DNA of 64,000 nucleotides from Paraclostridium dentum (GCF_012922555.1 NZ_WIPK01000010.1:51044-115043), one strand, 5' to 3'. Shown: positions 26,051-35,422, numbered from the stretch's first letter. Notes: a model not told the origin generated them from the sequence alone. A program made the numbers and translations.

Positions 26051-27367
26051 TTATTTAAACTTTATATTAATCAAGTATTTAGATAAATTGTCAGCATTAT
26101 CATACAAATACAATGTAAAGTCAGTGTTGTATTTACTTGTTTTTAACTTAATTTCATTTTTAATTTCATTTGAAAATATTTCAACTTTATTTCCATTTAC
26201 ATCAGTTATATAGGATTTAGCATAATCTATATTTGATAAATCATCAGTTACGTTTATAACTATTTCCTCTTCATTATATTTATAATCTATAATTTGAGGT
26301 TTTGTTTTATCGATACAATTAACATCTATATCTTTTTTATTTGTTTTGTTAAAAATAGATTTAGTATATATTTCATAAGATCCATTTTCTGTTATAACTG
26401 CTGAAACTTTATTATGTTTTGATTTACTGCTATAAATCTTATTTCCATTGCTATCTAATATGTATATTTCATTTAAAAATGTAGAGTTGTTCAATGTAAT
26501 TTCCAGTTCTAAATCTTTATTTATATATTTACTATCATTATAAGATATAGATTTTATGTTTGGATTTATTCCTATAGTAGTTAATAAAATACCCGAAGTT
26601 ACAATTGTTGAGGATACGGCTATAAATTTGAATTTATTGCCTATATTTATTTTACTTGATGCTCCTAAATAGTTTGTACTTGCAGCTGCACTTTGGGATA
26701 AATATGTATTTTTAGTAAGAGCAGGAATTGCAATGTTCTTTGTAGTATTATAATAATGGATATTTAATGATTTTGATATACTTGGAATAAAAATCATTCC
26801 GTAGAAATTATCACTTAAATACATAGATTTTAGTTTTTTCTTTGCATAATGCAGTCCGCTTTTTACTGTTCCTAGAGGCATATCCATTATAAATGCTATT
26901 TCTTCACTTTTTAAGCCTTCATAATATTTAAACAGTATTAAATTCTTGTGCTGCAATGATAACTTGTCTATTAAAGATACAAGATACGTGTTTTTTTCTT
27001 TCTTTTCATATGTATGTTCTATCACATTATCAACTTCAGAGAAATTATCATTTTTTAAGGTATCTTCATAATTGCAGTATGCAAGCTTTTTAGAAGAATT
27101 GATTTCTTGAAGACACCTATTATATGCAATTTTTTTGACCCAAGCTATAAACAATTTGGGATTTTTAAGATCATTTATAGACTTCATTACAATTAAAAAT
27201 ACATCTTGAGATATATCTTCTGCTAACGTATCATTTTTTAAAATAGATAATACATAAAAATATACATTTTTATATGTTTTACTGTACAACTCTTCTAAGG
27301 CTTCATTATCTCCACTTTGCGCTTTAATAACTAATTTTTCTATTTGTTTATAATCATATTTTTTCAT
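26051..27367 (-). CDS. Sigma factor fused to a membrane segment and outer domain
   Basis: A 438-residue protein whose first 190 residues are an ECF-type sigma factor: region 2 with LAEDISQDVFLIVMKSI and AWVKKIAYNR, region 4 with LKSEEIAFIMDMPLGTVKSG. A linker of about 60 residues leads to one membrane helix (FKFIAVSSTIVTSGILLTTI, residues about 247-266) and then about 170 residues of strand-rich, Ig-like outer sequence (EEEIVINVTDDLSNIDYAKSY). Ordinary ECF factors stop near residue 190 and use a separate anti-sigma protein. Here sensor and factor appear to be one chain. It is directly upstream of the Ig-repeat surface protein, a possible target. Confidence 0.82.
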   Translation of the reverse strand: MKKYDYKQIEKLVIKAQSGDNEALEELYSKTYKNVYFYVLSILKNDTLAEDISQDVFLIVMKSINDLKNPKLFIAWVKKIAYNRCLQEINSSKKLAYCNYEDTLKNDNFSEVDNVIEHTYEKKEKNTYLVSLIDKLSLQHKNLILFKYYEGLKSEEIAFIMDMPLGTVKSGLHYAKKKLKSMYLSDNFYGMIFIPSISKSLNIHYYNTTKNIAIPALTKNTYLSQSAAASTNYLGASSKINIGNKFKFIAVSSTIVTSGILLTTIGINPNIKSISYNDSKYINKDLELEITLNNSTFLNEIYILDSNGNKIYSSKSKHNKVSAVITENGSYEIYTKSIFNKTNKKDIDVNCIDKTKPQIIDYKYNEEEIVINVTDDLSNIDYAKSYITDVNGNKVEIFSNEIKNEIKLKTSKYNTDFTLYLYDNADNLSKYLINIKFK

Positions 27368-27799
27368 AAATCATCCTTTTCTAAAATAGTAGTTATTGTT
27401 CCTGTATTTGTCTAAAGCATTATATAATTAATTTTGTAGTTTTTATTCTCTGATTGTACATGATATTATACCTTTAATAAGATCTATTTTTATATAAAAT
27501 AGTTCGAATTTCTAACATATTATTTCAATATCATTATTTAGACTCTTTGTAAATTGATTTAAATCAGTCTTATATCAATCTGTAACATATATTTTCAACA
27601 TATTTATAAAAGAATATATGTTGTCATTGTAAGTATGTAGGCATAAATTATTGAACTATGTATAGCCCAAATATATTGGAATAACTATAAGTATAATATG
27701 AATAACTAAAAATTCCAATTATATATAAACAATAATTAGTTATACACATTACTATCTGATCATTTTTAGGACATTAAACTCTACAGATTCTACATATTA

Positions 27800-28090
27800 A
27801 AAATTTAAATAAATACTATTACATATTTGAATTTTTATATATGCAAAGGTAGATGATATAATGGTTTCAGAGCAAATAGATACACTTATATACATTGTTT
27901 ACAACTTATTTATCAAAGAAGTGCATGTTATTAAATTCCTTATGATTTTTTTATTTAACCAATAAAAAAATATTTGTTCATTTGCATATTCAAAGTTAAT
28001 GGACAATAAACATTTTATATGTGTTGTTAATAAAAGAGAGAGTACATAAATTAGAACTACATTTACTCTATGTGCTCTTTTTTTTTACAA
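27800..28090 (+). ncRNA. Putative small RNA, copy 1
   Basis: The 885-base gap at 27368-28253 holds no ORF. It has an extended -10 promoter (TGATATAAT, hexamer 27857-27862), about 215 bases of noncoding sequence and a terminator (AGAGTACATA / TATGTGCTCT at 28039-28078, then nine T). A related block with the same promoter, the same GTGCATGTTAT...TTAAATTCCTTAT core and a terminator lies at 35672-35950. The rest of the gap is AT-rich; a hairpin at 27585-27624 is the only other structure seen. Confidence 0.6.
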
Positions 28091-28253
28091 AAAATTAATA
28101 AATTTCTGAAAAACTTATTATTAGCAATAAAAGAAGTGCTAGGTGATGTTGCAACAGATGTAGACTCTCAAGTGAATTGAAATTTTATTTTAAAATAATC
28201 CTCTGGTATAATTAGTATTAATTGTATTGTCAGTATAAAGGAGTGGGGAAATT

Positions 28254-28736
28254 ATGATAAAAAAAAGATTAGTACTAGGGCTTACATTTTTAGTGTGTAT
28301 ATTTACATTAGGATGTAGTAAGGTTGAAAACACAAGTAAAGAAGATGATTCTAAAAAAATTAGCACCGAACATAATACAAACAAAGATACTGTTAATAAA
28401 ATTAGTTTCAACGATAGTTTAAGTGAAGTGAAAGATAAAATGTATAACGCATGTATTTATGATAGTCAAGATAATGCTATTAAAACAATGGAAGAGGCAA
28501 AAGAATATGTAAAAAATATCTTACCAGATGGAATTAAAGAAATTGAAAGTAAATATATGAAAGATCACGGTGCAACTTATGCTAAATACGGTACAGAAGA
28601 TTTTATTTTCTATGTTTGTTACATACACCCTTATAAACCTCTAGAAAATAATGTTAAACATAGTGACTTAAATACAGTATCAGGAATAACATTTCCAAGA
28701 GTAGAAATAAATTCAAATTGGGAGAGTTCTAAGTAA
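28254..28736 (+). CDS. Hypothetical lipoprotein, paralogue of the 54009 protein
   Basis: A 160-residue lipoprotein with lipobox TLGC (Cys21) and a Ser/Lys/Asp-rich linker to about residue 50. Its domain, with EEAKEYVKNILPDGIKEIES and a TEDFIFYVCY strand, is clearly related to the end of the membrane protein at 54009-54644 (DEAISKVKSILPDNAKEVYN). The function is unknown. It is convergent with the gene at 28836, itself related to the neighbour of 54009, so the pair recurs. The start follows GGAGTGGGGAAATT. Confidence 0.6.
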   Translation: MIKKRLVLGLTFLVCIFTLGCSKVENTSKEDDSKKISTEHNTNKDTVNKISFNDSLSEVKDKMYNACIYDSQDNAIKTMEEAKEYVKNILPDGIKEIESKYMKDHGATYAKYGTEDFIFYVCYIHPYKPLENNVKHSDLNTVSGITFPRVEINSNWESSK

Positions 28737-28787
28737 TTGTATTCTAATAGAAGTTGAAGACAGAACTCAAATAGTTTTGTAAAACTG

Positions 28788-28828
28788 CTACATAAGTATT
28801 AATTATTATATTTTAAAACTTATGTAGC
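28788..28828. terminator. Terminator between convergent genes
   Basis: GCTACATAAGT (28788-28798) pairs with ACTTATGTAGC (28818-28828), followed by an AT-rich tract. Confidence 0.6.
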
Positions 28829-28835
28829 TTATATT

Positions 28836-29393
28836 TTATGATTTTTTTTCAATAGTTCTTTGATAAATACCTTCAATTACTTTCATTTCATCTTTTGTAA
28901 ACTTACCTTTAGCATAGATAGAATCTGCACCTTTAGAAAAGGCTTGATAAAATGTTCCATCATCAAGGATATAACCACGACCTAAATATAATTTTTTAAC
29001 ATCCCCTGGAATATCTGCCATTATTTGATATTTAGTTTTTGTATAAATACTTTTATTTTTTGTTCTAACCAAATTTAAAAACTCATGTCGAGTCGATAGC
29101 GTAAGATCTGTATTTTTAAATAAATTTTCTATTGTGTATATATCTTCTTTATCAATATGTACAACGTCGTTAGGATCATTTTCCATTGGGATATTCTTTG
29201 AATCATCTTTTTCATATACTTTACTTGAGTCTAGTAGTAATATATCTTCTGAATCCTGTAAGTTAGTAGATACATTAGACAATTCTTCAACATCAGCAAT
29301 ATTATTATTAATAGTATTTGACCTATTAAACATGAAAAACGCAAAAATAATAACCACAATAATTATTGGGAAATACCTTTTCTTTGATCTCAT
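28836..29393 (-). CDS. Hypothetical membrane-anchored protein, paralogue of the 54726 protein
   Basis: A 185-residue protein with an N-terminal anchor (YFPIIIVVIIFAFFMF) after MRSKK and an outer region. Its C-terminal part (DSIYAKGKFTKDEMKVIEGIYQR) matches that of the protein at 54726-55262 (KSIYLKGKMSQDEFNLIEKIYKK), so the two are paralogues. The function is unknown. The ATG follows AAAAGGGAGTAATTTAGA. Confidence 0.6.
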   Translation of the reverse strand: MRSKKRYFPIIIVVIIFAFFMFNRSNTINNNIADVEELSNVSTNLQDSEDILLLDSSKVYEKDDSKNIPMENDPNDVVHIDKEDIYTIENLFKNTDLTLSTRHEFLNLVRTKNKSIYTKTKYQIMADIPGDVKKLYLGRGYILDDGTFYQAFSKGADSIYAKGKFTKDEMKVIEGIYQRTIEKKS

Positions 29394-29583
29394 TCTAAAT
29401 TACTCCCTTTTATAAATTTTATTTATATTTAATAAGTTTTAATTCTAATCATAGAGTAAGGATATATTTTCATTTTTAATTTGTCAATAATTGGTATTTA
29501 AAATCTATTAAGTTATAAGTCATAGTGATATAATATATTGGGGTTATATTCATACTATTAAAACACAAATGGGGGAAAGAACG

Positions 29584-30450
29584 TTGAATAATAAAGCATT
29601 AAGGTTGAGTGCAAAAGAAATTATAAAAGAAAATAAACATGAAATATTAAAAGTGTTTTCAGGTATAATTATTCTATTACTAGGAATATTTTTTTTGATA
29701 AATCCTTTAGTTAAAGATTTTATACAAGTGATTATGAAGTCATTAAATCTAGATAATAAGGCTTATGCATTATACAATGCAACAGTAAATATCATAAGTG
29801 TAGGCATTTCTTTTACAATATCTTCATTAATTCCTGAATTTATAGCAGTATCAATAGCACTAGAACTTGTGGAAAATAATACTTTTAGTCTAAATTCTAT
29901 TAAGCTAAGACTAAATAAAATATCTAATTATCTATATTCGAAATTAATAGCAATATTAATCCAAATTGTATGGTATGTAATTTTAAATATATCTAGAGTA
30001 GCATTGACGGTGGTATTTTTGATTACAATAGCATCTGTTTTTTCACTGGGTGGTATATCAGTTACCTTAGGGGTAATAGAAAATCTATCTTTTTTTATAT
30101 TTTTATGTACTATAAACTTCATAATATATGCTAATATATTTTCGCTATCATTTATTGCCTTAGATGGAGAAAATGAATTTAAAACTAGAGATATTTATAA
30201 AACTTATAGAAAAATAATGAAAAAAAATAGATTTAAATCATTTAAACTAATTTTTAGTTTTTTACCTATGGTATTTATATTATTAGGATTATTTTTAATT
30301 TATTTATGCGTAGGGAACATAATTAGTACGACTATAATGATGATATTCCTTGGCATTATAGGTATATGCTCAATTGTTTTTTATCCATATATACTAATTA
30401 CAATGGCTTTATTTTATAAACGTATTTACAATTACTCATATTTTATATAG
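29584..30450 (+). CDS. Hypothetical integral membrane protein
   Basis: A 288-residue protein with six predicted helices and charged ends, resembling poorly characterised clostridial multipass proteins of the DUF975 type, although I am not certain of the family. The start chosen is the TTG at 29584 with GGGGG nine bases upstream; an in-frame ATG at 29569 overlaps that ribosome binding site. It is a single gene. Confidence 0.6.
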   Translation: MNNKALRLSAKEIIKENKHEILKVFSGIIILLLGIFFLINPLVKDFIQVIMKSLNLDNKAYALYNATVNIISVGISFTISSLIPEFIAVSIALELVENNTFSLNSIKLRLNKISNYLYSKLIAILIQIVWYVILNISRVALTVVFLITIASVFSLGGISVTLGVIENLSFFIFLCTINFIIYANIFSLSFIALDGENEFKTRDIYKTYRKIMKKNRFKSFKLIFSFLPMVFILLGLFLIYLCVGNIISTTIMMIFLGIIGICSIVFYPYILITMALFYKRIYNYSYFI

Positions 30451-30502
30451 ATTTTAGTGTCTAAAAATACGAAAATATAATAAACTCATATTTTATATAC
30501 GA

Positions 30503-30546
30503 AAATATCGATTTATGTTAAAATTTAATTAAAGAAATCGATATTT
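30503..30546 (+). promoter_or_regulatory. Inverted repeat, likely operator for the CopG-like gene
   Basis: Perfect 12-bp arms AAATATCGATTT (30503-30514) and AAATCGATATTT (30535-30546), ending two bases before the ATG of the CopG-like frame and enclosing a possible -10. This arrangement is usual for autoregulated ribbon-helix-helix repressors. Confidence 0.5.
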
Positions 30547-30548
30547 AA

Positions 30549-30641
30549 ATGAGAAAAAGTCAGGATACACTAGTTTTCAGACTTACTCCTGACTTAAGAA
30601 ACACTCTAGATAAGAGAGAACTCTCATCAGAGACTTTTTAA
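30549..30641 (+). pseudogene. CopG/ribbon-helix-helix fragment
   Basis: A 30-residue frame starting MRKSQDTLVFRLTPDLRNTL, which looks like the strand and first helix of a ribbon-helix-helix repressor such as plasmid CopG. It then stops after a run of five T that could be a one-base indel. It is followed 120 bases later by the replication-protein pseudogene, the order expected of a plasmid replicon. Confidence is limited by its length. Confidence 0.4.
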
Positions 30642-30759
30642 TTATTAATAATAGAATAGTAACACAAAACGTTGCGAGACGACGAGCTCTCCTTATCCTT
30701 AGTATTGATTAAATCTTTAAGATATTATTCGATTTACTAAAAATATAGGAGCTTTTTTT

Positions 30760-32087
30760 ATGGGGATGAAAGAGTTTTGTGATCATTTATACGATGATAG
30801 CACAGATGGGTATATACAGATTTTAAAGTTAAACAATGAAGAAAATAAAGAAAGTTCTAATACAGATTCAACTAAAAGAACTATTGAAATATATAATACT
30901 AGGAATGAGGAGTTAAGAGACATTGTAGAAGTGCTTCATGAAGAAAATCATGTATTTGTGCGCCAAACACAATGTACATTCCAAAGAGAAGGGTAAAAAA
31001 TATAAGACAGTTTAGATCTTTATTTCAAGATATAGATTGTCAAAACGTAGGTTTAGAAAAAGCTGAAACTGTGTATTTGGTTTGGGAGTTATACTATGAA
31101 GGTAAAATACCAAAGCCAACTATGGTAACAGACAGCGGAAGAGGTATTCATTTATACTGGAGAATAAAAAATGCTCCATATGGAGCTTTAAATACATGGC
31201 AAGAACTAGAAGATTACATATATTACAACCTGAAACATTTAGGCGCAGATAAAAAAGCTACAGATAGTGCTAGGGTCCTTAGATTACCAGGAACTATAAA
31301 TTCTAAGAACCAATTAAACTGCGAAGTTTTATATATAGATGATGAGCTCGAATATACTATGTATGAATTAAGAGATAAGTATTTAAATTATAATCCTAAA
31401 TCATATCAACTATAGATTCAAGACACTAAAGGACAAGACACTAAAGGACAAGGCAATAAAGTCATTTCAAATAGATTCTTTAATTCATATAGCTTGCATA
31501 TGCAAAGAGCCTGTGATTTACAAACCTTATGTAAACTCAGAAACTTTGATATGAAAGGTTATAGAAATATGATTATTCATTGTTATTCATATTGGAAAGG
31601 AATATATACTAGAAATCTAGATGAACTTAAAAATGAAGTTATTAAGTTAAATAATTCTTTTAAAGAACCTCTTAAACATACCGAAGTACAAGCTATTCTA
31701 AGGTGTATTTCAAAAGCTATTGAAAAGTTTATAGAGTATGAACAAGGTTTAAGAAATGGAGAGATTAAAAAAGTCTCTAAAAGGATGATGGACAAGGAAG
31801 GATATTGGTATAAAAATACTGCTTTAATTGAACGATTAGGAATTACGTGAAGAGAGCAAAAGCATATGATAACTATAATTAATAAAGAGGAAAAGTACTA
31901 TAGAAATAATAAAAGAAGAAGGTTAGAGAGAAGAAATGAAGAAGGGTTAACTAAAAGGGAACAAGAAAAAGTTGATAATATAAATAAGGTTAAAGAGTTG
32001 GTAGAACTAGGATTAAAAAATAAAGATATAGCTCAAAAACTAGGTTTATCAGTGCGGCAAGTTCAACGTTTGAAAAAGAGACCTTAG
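30760..32087 (+). pseudogene. Prim-pol type replication protein, disrupted
   Basis: A broken paralogue of the intact 420-residue protein at 51761-53023. Pieces in order: an N-terminal part (30760-30996); a frameshift near 30970; a part with LFQDIDCQN, DSGRGIHLYWRIKN and SARVLRLPGTINSKN; an in-frame TAG at 31413; the middle part; an in-frame TGA at 31848; and a C-terminal helix-turn-helix (KNKDIAQKLGLSVRQVQRLK). Both stops lie in the same frame, so one frameshift and two nonsense changes account for everything. The family looks like an archaeo-eukaryotic primase-like replication initiator of plasmids or integrated elements. Confidence 0.75.
31419..31460 (+). repeat. Short tandem repeat inside the replication pseudogene
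   Basis: GACACTAAAGGACAA occurs twice in direct tandem and a third time in part, just after the in-frame TAG. It would encode repeated DTKGQ. Confidence 0.6.
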
Positions 32088-32094
32088 GGGTGAC

Positions 32095-32154
32095 ATGAAA
32101 TGGCTCTTTATAAATATGTGGGGGTTTATTTTAATACAATTAACTGGGGGATAG
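32095..32154 (+). CDS. Short hydrophobic peptide upstream of the AgrA-like gene
   Basis: A 19-residue frame (MKWLFINMWGFILIQLTGG) with a GGGGTGAC ribosome binding site. Its last codons form the GGGGGA ribosome binding site of the response-regulator gene three bases away, so translation is probably coupled. It could be a leader peptide, a signal, or chance. It has no cysteine and no AgrD-type motif. Confidence 0.35.
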   Translation: MKWLFINMWGFILIQLTGG

Positions 32155-32157
32155 AGA

Positions 32158-32871
32158 ATGTTTTATATTGTTATTTGCGAAGATGATGTTATTCAAAAGA
32201 AGTTATTAGCTACTTACTTACAACAAATATTCAATGAATTAGGACTGGAATACTCACTTACTGAGTTTAGTTCAGGAGAGGAGCTTTTAAATAATTATCC
32301 AGATAAAATAGATATATTATTTCTAGATATACAAATGGATAAATTAACAGGAATGGATGCTGCAAGAAAAATAAGAGAATTTGATAGAAATGTAGAAATA
32401 GTATTTACAACAGCAATACTTGATTACATACATGAGGGGTATGAGGTTAAAGCATATAGGTATTTGTTAAAACCATTGGAATATGAATGTATTTTAAAGC
32501 ATACGAAGACTTGTATCGAAGAATTAGTAAACAAGAAAGATACAATAGCTATAAAAGATAAATCGCAAACTTCTATTATACAAATAAATGATATACTGCA
32601 TGTTGAAGTGCTAAGAAAAGAAATAACTATTAATACTAAAGAAGGAAAGCAGGTATTCAAAACTAGTATGAAAAGTATAGAAGATAGTTTGAATAAAAAG
32701 AATTTCTTTAGATGTCATAAAAGTTATTTGATAAATTTAAAGAAAGTTAAAGCTTTAAGGGAAAAAGATAATTTAGTTATTATAGATAAATATGAAATAC
32801 CTGTAAGCAGGTATAAATTAAAAGCTCTGAAAATTAGCTTAGCTCACATGTTAGGAGATATATTATGTTAA
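32158..32871 (+). CDS. AgrA-like LytTR response regulator
   Basis: A 237-residue regulator with a receiver domain (CEDDVIQKK acidic pair, phosphoacceptor in LFLDIQMDKLTGMDAARKIR, lysine in RYLLKPLE) and a C-terminal LytTR DNA-binding domain (NKKNFFRCHKSYLINLKKVK, EIPVSRYKLKALK). Its stop overlaps the start of the kinase gene. AgrA-type regulators control quorum-sensing or bacteriocin genes by binding direct repeats upstream of targets. No agrB or agrD gene is nearby, so the system looks orphaned. Confidence 0.88.
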   Translation: MFYIVICEDDVIQKKLLATYLQQIFNELGLEYSLTEFSSGEELLNNYPDKIDILFLDIQMDKLTGMDAARKIREFDRNVEIVFTTAILDYIHEGYEVKAYRYLLKPLEYECILKHTKTCIEELVNKKDTIAIKDKSQTSIIQINDILHVEVLRKEITINTKEGKQVFKTSMKSIEDSLNKKNFFRCHKSYLINLKKVKALREKDNLVIIDKYEIPVSRYKLKALKISLAHMLGDILC

Positions 32872-34181
32872 GCAATACTTATATATGGACTATAATTACG
32901 GTTTTTATAATAGCTTTAGAGTGGTTTGTTTTAAGAAAAGTATTACTTCACACAAGTACTGCTAGAGTATCTAAATTTAAGGTTAATACTGCATTATTTA
33001 TAGTAATTTTATTTGCGATATTTATGAACTTAGTAGGTATATTTCCAAATCTCAGAGTAATTATATCAATATGTATAACCACTATGTTCTATAAATATAT
33101 TTGTGGTGAAAAGATTATTAAAGTATCAATAGTATCACTGCTTTACTGGATGATATTGTTAGGAATAGATGCATTTAGTATGAGTTTTATAGTATGTATA
33201 AATAACTTAGATTCAATGGATATTATAATGGGTCTAAATGTATACAGATTACAAGTTATTATTTTAGCCAAAGGGATACTTGTATTAGCAGCTATCTGTT
33301 ATTGTAAAATTAAAATAACTCTAGATATTTCAAAGAGAGATATTGGATATATTTTTATACCAATAATAACTAATATACTCTTATTCTTAGTTATATACAA
33401 ATATGTTATTGAAGTAAAAAATGTTTATGTACTAACTAATAAAGAGTTGATGATAATATCATTTTTATTAGTTCTTTCTAATATATGCTTAATCTTATAT
33501 ATAAGAAAAACTATCATTGATAATAGGATTATAGCAGAAGGAAACTTAATAAAAGAAAAGATGAAAATGCAATATACTCATTATGTAAGTGTACAAGAAG
33601 ATCATATGAAAGTTAGGCAGTTACATCATGATATTAAAAACCACATTGCATGTATAAAAGGTGTTGCACAAATCAATAATGATGCAACAAACTATATAAG
33701 TAGCATAGAAAGTGAGTTAGATAAATACGATAACAGCTTTAATACAGGAAATATAATTTTAGATATTATATTAAATGAAAAGAGTAAAACTTGTAAAGAA
33801 AGTGATATAAAACTATTAATAGATATAAATAACTTTGGAACTTGTGATTTCATAGATACAATAGATGTTTGTAGTATATTTTCAAATATATTAGATAATG
33901 CCATAGAGGCTTGTGAGAAGATAAAAGATATGCAAAAAGAGATTATTTTAAGAGGAACAATAGTAAATGATTTCTTTGTTATAAGAATTGAAAATACTAA
34001 GCAAAATAAAGTAAATATAAGAGAAAAGCATATAAAAACAGATAAGAAAGATACATATTTACATGGATTAGGAATAAAAAGTGTAAAAAGTTCAGTTGCT
34101 AAATATAGTGGAGAAGTAGTTATAGATTATAGTGAAAATAGATTTGTTATGAAAATTATTATACCTCTTGTACCCAAATAG
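32865..34181 (+). CDS. AgrC-like sensor histidine kinase
   Basis: A 438-residue kinase with six or seven N-terminal membrane helices (residues 1-210), a dimerisation helix with QLHHDIKNHIACIKG (phosphoacceptor His) and a GHKL ATPase domain (NILDNAIEACEKI, then HGLGIKSVKSSVAKYSG). This is the HPK10/AgrC architecture used to sense peptides. It overlaps the regulator gene by seven bases and is followed by a very strong terminator. Confidence 0.88.
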   Translation: MLSNTYIWTIITVFIIALEWFVLRKVLLHTSTARVSKFKVNTALFIVILFAIFMNLVGIFPNLRVIISICITTMFYKYICGEKIIKVSIVSLLYWMILLGIDAFSMSFIVCINNLDSMDIIMGLNVYRLQVIILAKGILVLAAICYCKIKITLDISKRDIGYIFIPIITNILLFLVIYKYVIEVKNVYVLTNKELMIISFLLVLSNICLILYIRKTIIDNRIIAEGNLIKEKMKMQYTHYVSVQEDHMKVRQLHHDIKNHIACIKGVAQINNDATNYISSIESELDKYDNSFNTGNIILDIILNEKSKTCKESDIKLLIDINNFGTCDFIDTIDVCSIFSNILDNAIEACEKIKDMQKEIILRGTIVNDFFVIRIENTKQNKVNIREKHIKTDKKDTYLHGLGIKSVKSSVAKYSGEVVIDYSENRFVMKIIIPLVPK

Positions 34182-34216
34182 GTGCTACTGGTACTGATTT
34201 ATAGAAAGTTAAAATT

Positions 34217-34262
34217 AAGGGTGTTACATTATAAGCATGTGTGCTTATAATGTAACACCCTT
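34217..34262 (+). terminator. Rho-independent terminator of the AgrAC-like operon
   Basis: A 21-bp perfect stem with arms 34217-34237 and 34242-34262 (AAGGGTGTTACATTATAAGC...) and a four-base loop, followed by TTTT. Confidence 0.88.
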
Positions 34263-34295
34263 TTAAAATAGAAAATAAATAGGAGAATTAGGAGT

Positions 34296-34625
34296 ATGTT
34301 TGATAGTTTTATAACTTTAATGATAGGTTTGATAGGAATAACATTAGGCAGATTAGTTAAAAAGCATAAACTGGCTTATATTATAAGCGGAATTAATCTC
34401 GATAGATATGATAAAAGCAAACTTTGTGACATTGTTGGCTCAATTCTTATGATTCAAGGAGTAATTTTAGTTGTGCTAAGCTATATAAATTATCTATTAG
34501 ATATAAAGGAATCAATAATAATTATCTCTACAGTTGTTGTTATTGTTGGCGGTATAATTTGTATTTATCATAGGGTAAATAAATACGCAAGACTACCTAA
34601 GTATAAAGGACTTAATAGGCAATAA
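34296..34625 (+). CDS. DUF3784-like membrane protein
   Basis: A 109-residue protein with three predicted helices. The segment LAYIISGINLDRYDKSKLCDIVGSILMIQGVIL fits the DUF3784 pattern (a helix, an aromatic/charged turn with YDK, then two helices). The function is unknown; such genes often occur near peptide-export or bacteriocin genes. It is followed 22 bases later by a broken ABC ATPase gene, suggesting a decayed transport operon. Confidence 0.55.
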   Translation: MFDSFITLMIGLIGITLGRLVKKHKLAYIISGINLDRYDKSKLCDIVGSILMIQGVILVVLSYINYLLDIKESIIIISTVVVIVGGIICIYHRVNKYARLPKYKGLNRQ

Positions 34626-34647
34626 ATAAGGAATTAGGAGGAGTATA

Positions 34648-35251
34648 ATGATTGAAATAAAAAACTTAACTAAAAGGTATTGTAAATCAGGGAGTAAAGC
34701 CTTAGACAATGTTTTATTTAAAGTAAATCAAGGTGAAATACTTGGATTACTTGGTCATAATGGATTATGTAAATTTAACAGATCAACGTAATAAGAAATT
34801 TAAAAATATTTCAGGTGAAATGCAAAGAAGACTAGGTCTTAATATATCATATGCAATACTATTGATGTTAGGGGTTATAAACACTATTTTATTTTCATTG
34901 ATATCTGTATCTAATACAACAAAGAATGATATTTTAGGAATGTTGGCTGCTATTGGATATTGGTTGTTTTGGTTTATTGTATATGGAAAAGAAGGGTTTA
35001 AGACGTGGTTATTGAATCCTTTTAGTATAATACTAAAATACATTTACAATTTCTTATTAAAATGGTGTAACAAATTATATAACAAATATAAAATATATTT
35101 GTTATATAATTTGTTACACCATTTGTTATTGAATTTCTTTAAAATAGAGTTTAATGCTAGTAATTTAAAGTATCTTTTATTTAAAATGAATTACTTATAT
35201 ATATCCTATATATTAAATTTTTATGTTGTGAATAGTAAATTTCAAGGCTGA
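34648..35251 (+). pseudogene. ABC transporter ATPase relic
   Basis: The frame from the ATG at 34648 (behind GGAGGAGTATA) opens like a normal ABC ATPase (MIEIKNLTKRY) but breaks at Walker A, which reads GHNGLCKFNRST instead of GHNGAGKST and stops at 34791. In another frame, DQRNKKFKNISGEMQRRLGL at about 34795-34845 is the ABC signature region. About 90 residues including the Q-loop are therefore deleted. The same frame then continues to 35251 as hydrophobic sequence, perhaps the end of another membrane gene, crossing the large palindrome at 35060-35124. The gene cannot make a working ATPase. Confidence 0.7.
35060..35124. repeat. 31-bp perfect inverted repeat
   Basis: Arms 35060-35090 and 35094-35124 are exact reverse complements around a three-base AAA loop (core GGTGTAACAAATTATATAAC). 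There is no T-run, so it is not an ordinary terminator. Confidence 0.9.
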
Positions 35252-35422
35252 TTTTTGAAAGCAATTTATAATCCAAATTAATATAGGATATTTTTATAAA
35301 ATATTTTGGACAACCTTTTATATAAAATTATATATCATAATTTTTTTTAGTTAGCATATATATAATTTGTTGGCGAAAAAGCTAAAATTTGTATGTGCAG
35401 AATGTATGGGGGAGTGATGTAA

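Noticed and set aside
32087-32157. AgrD-type cyclic peptide precursor before the AgrA-like gene
   Set aside because: The 19-residue frame lacks the Cys/Ser and acidic C-terminal features of AgrD, and no agrB gene exists nearby. Kept only as an unexplained short frame.
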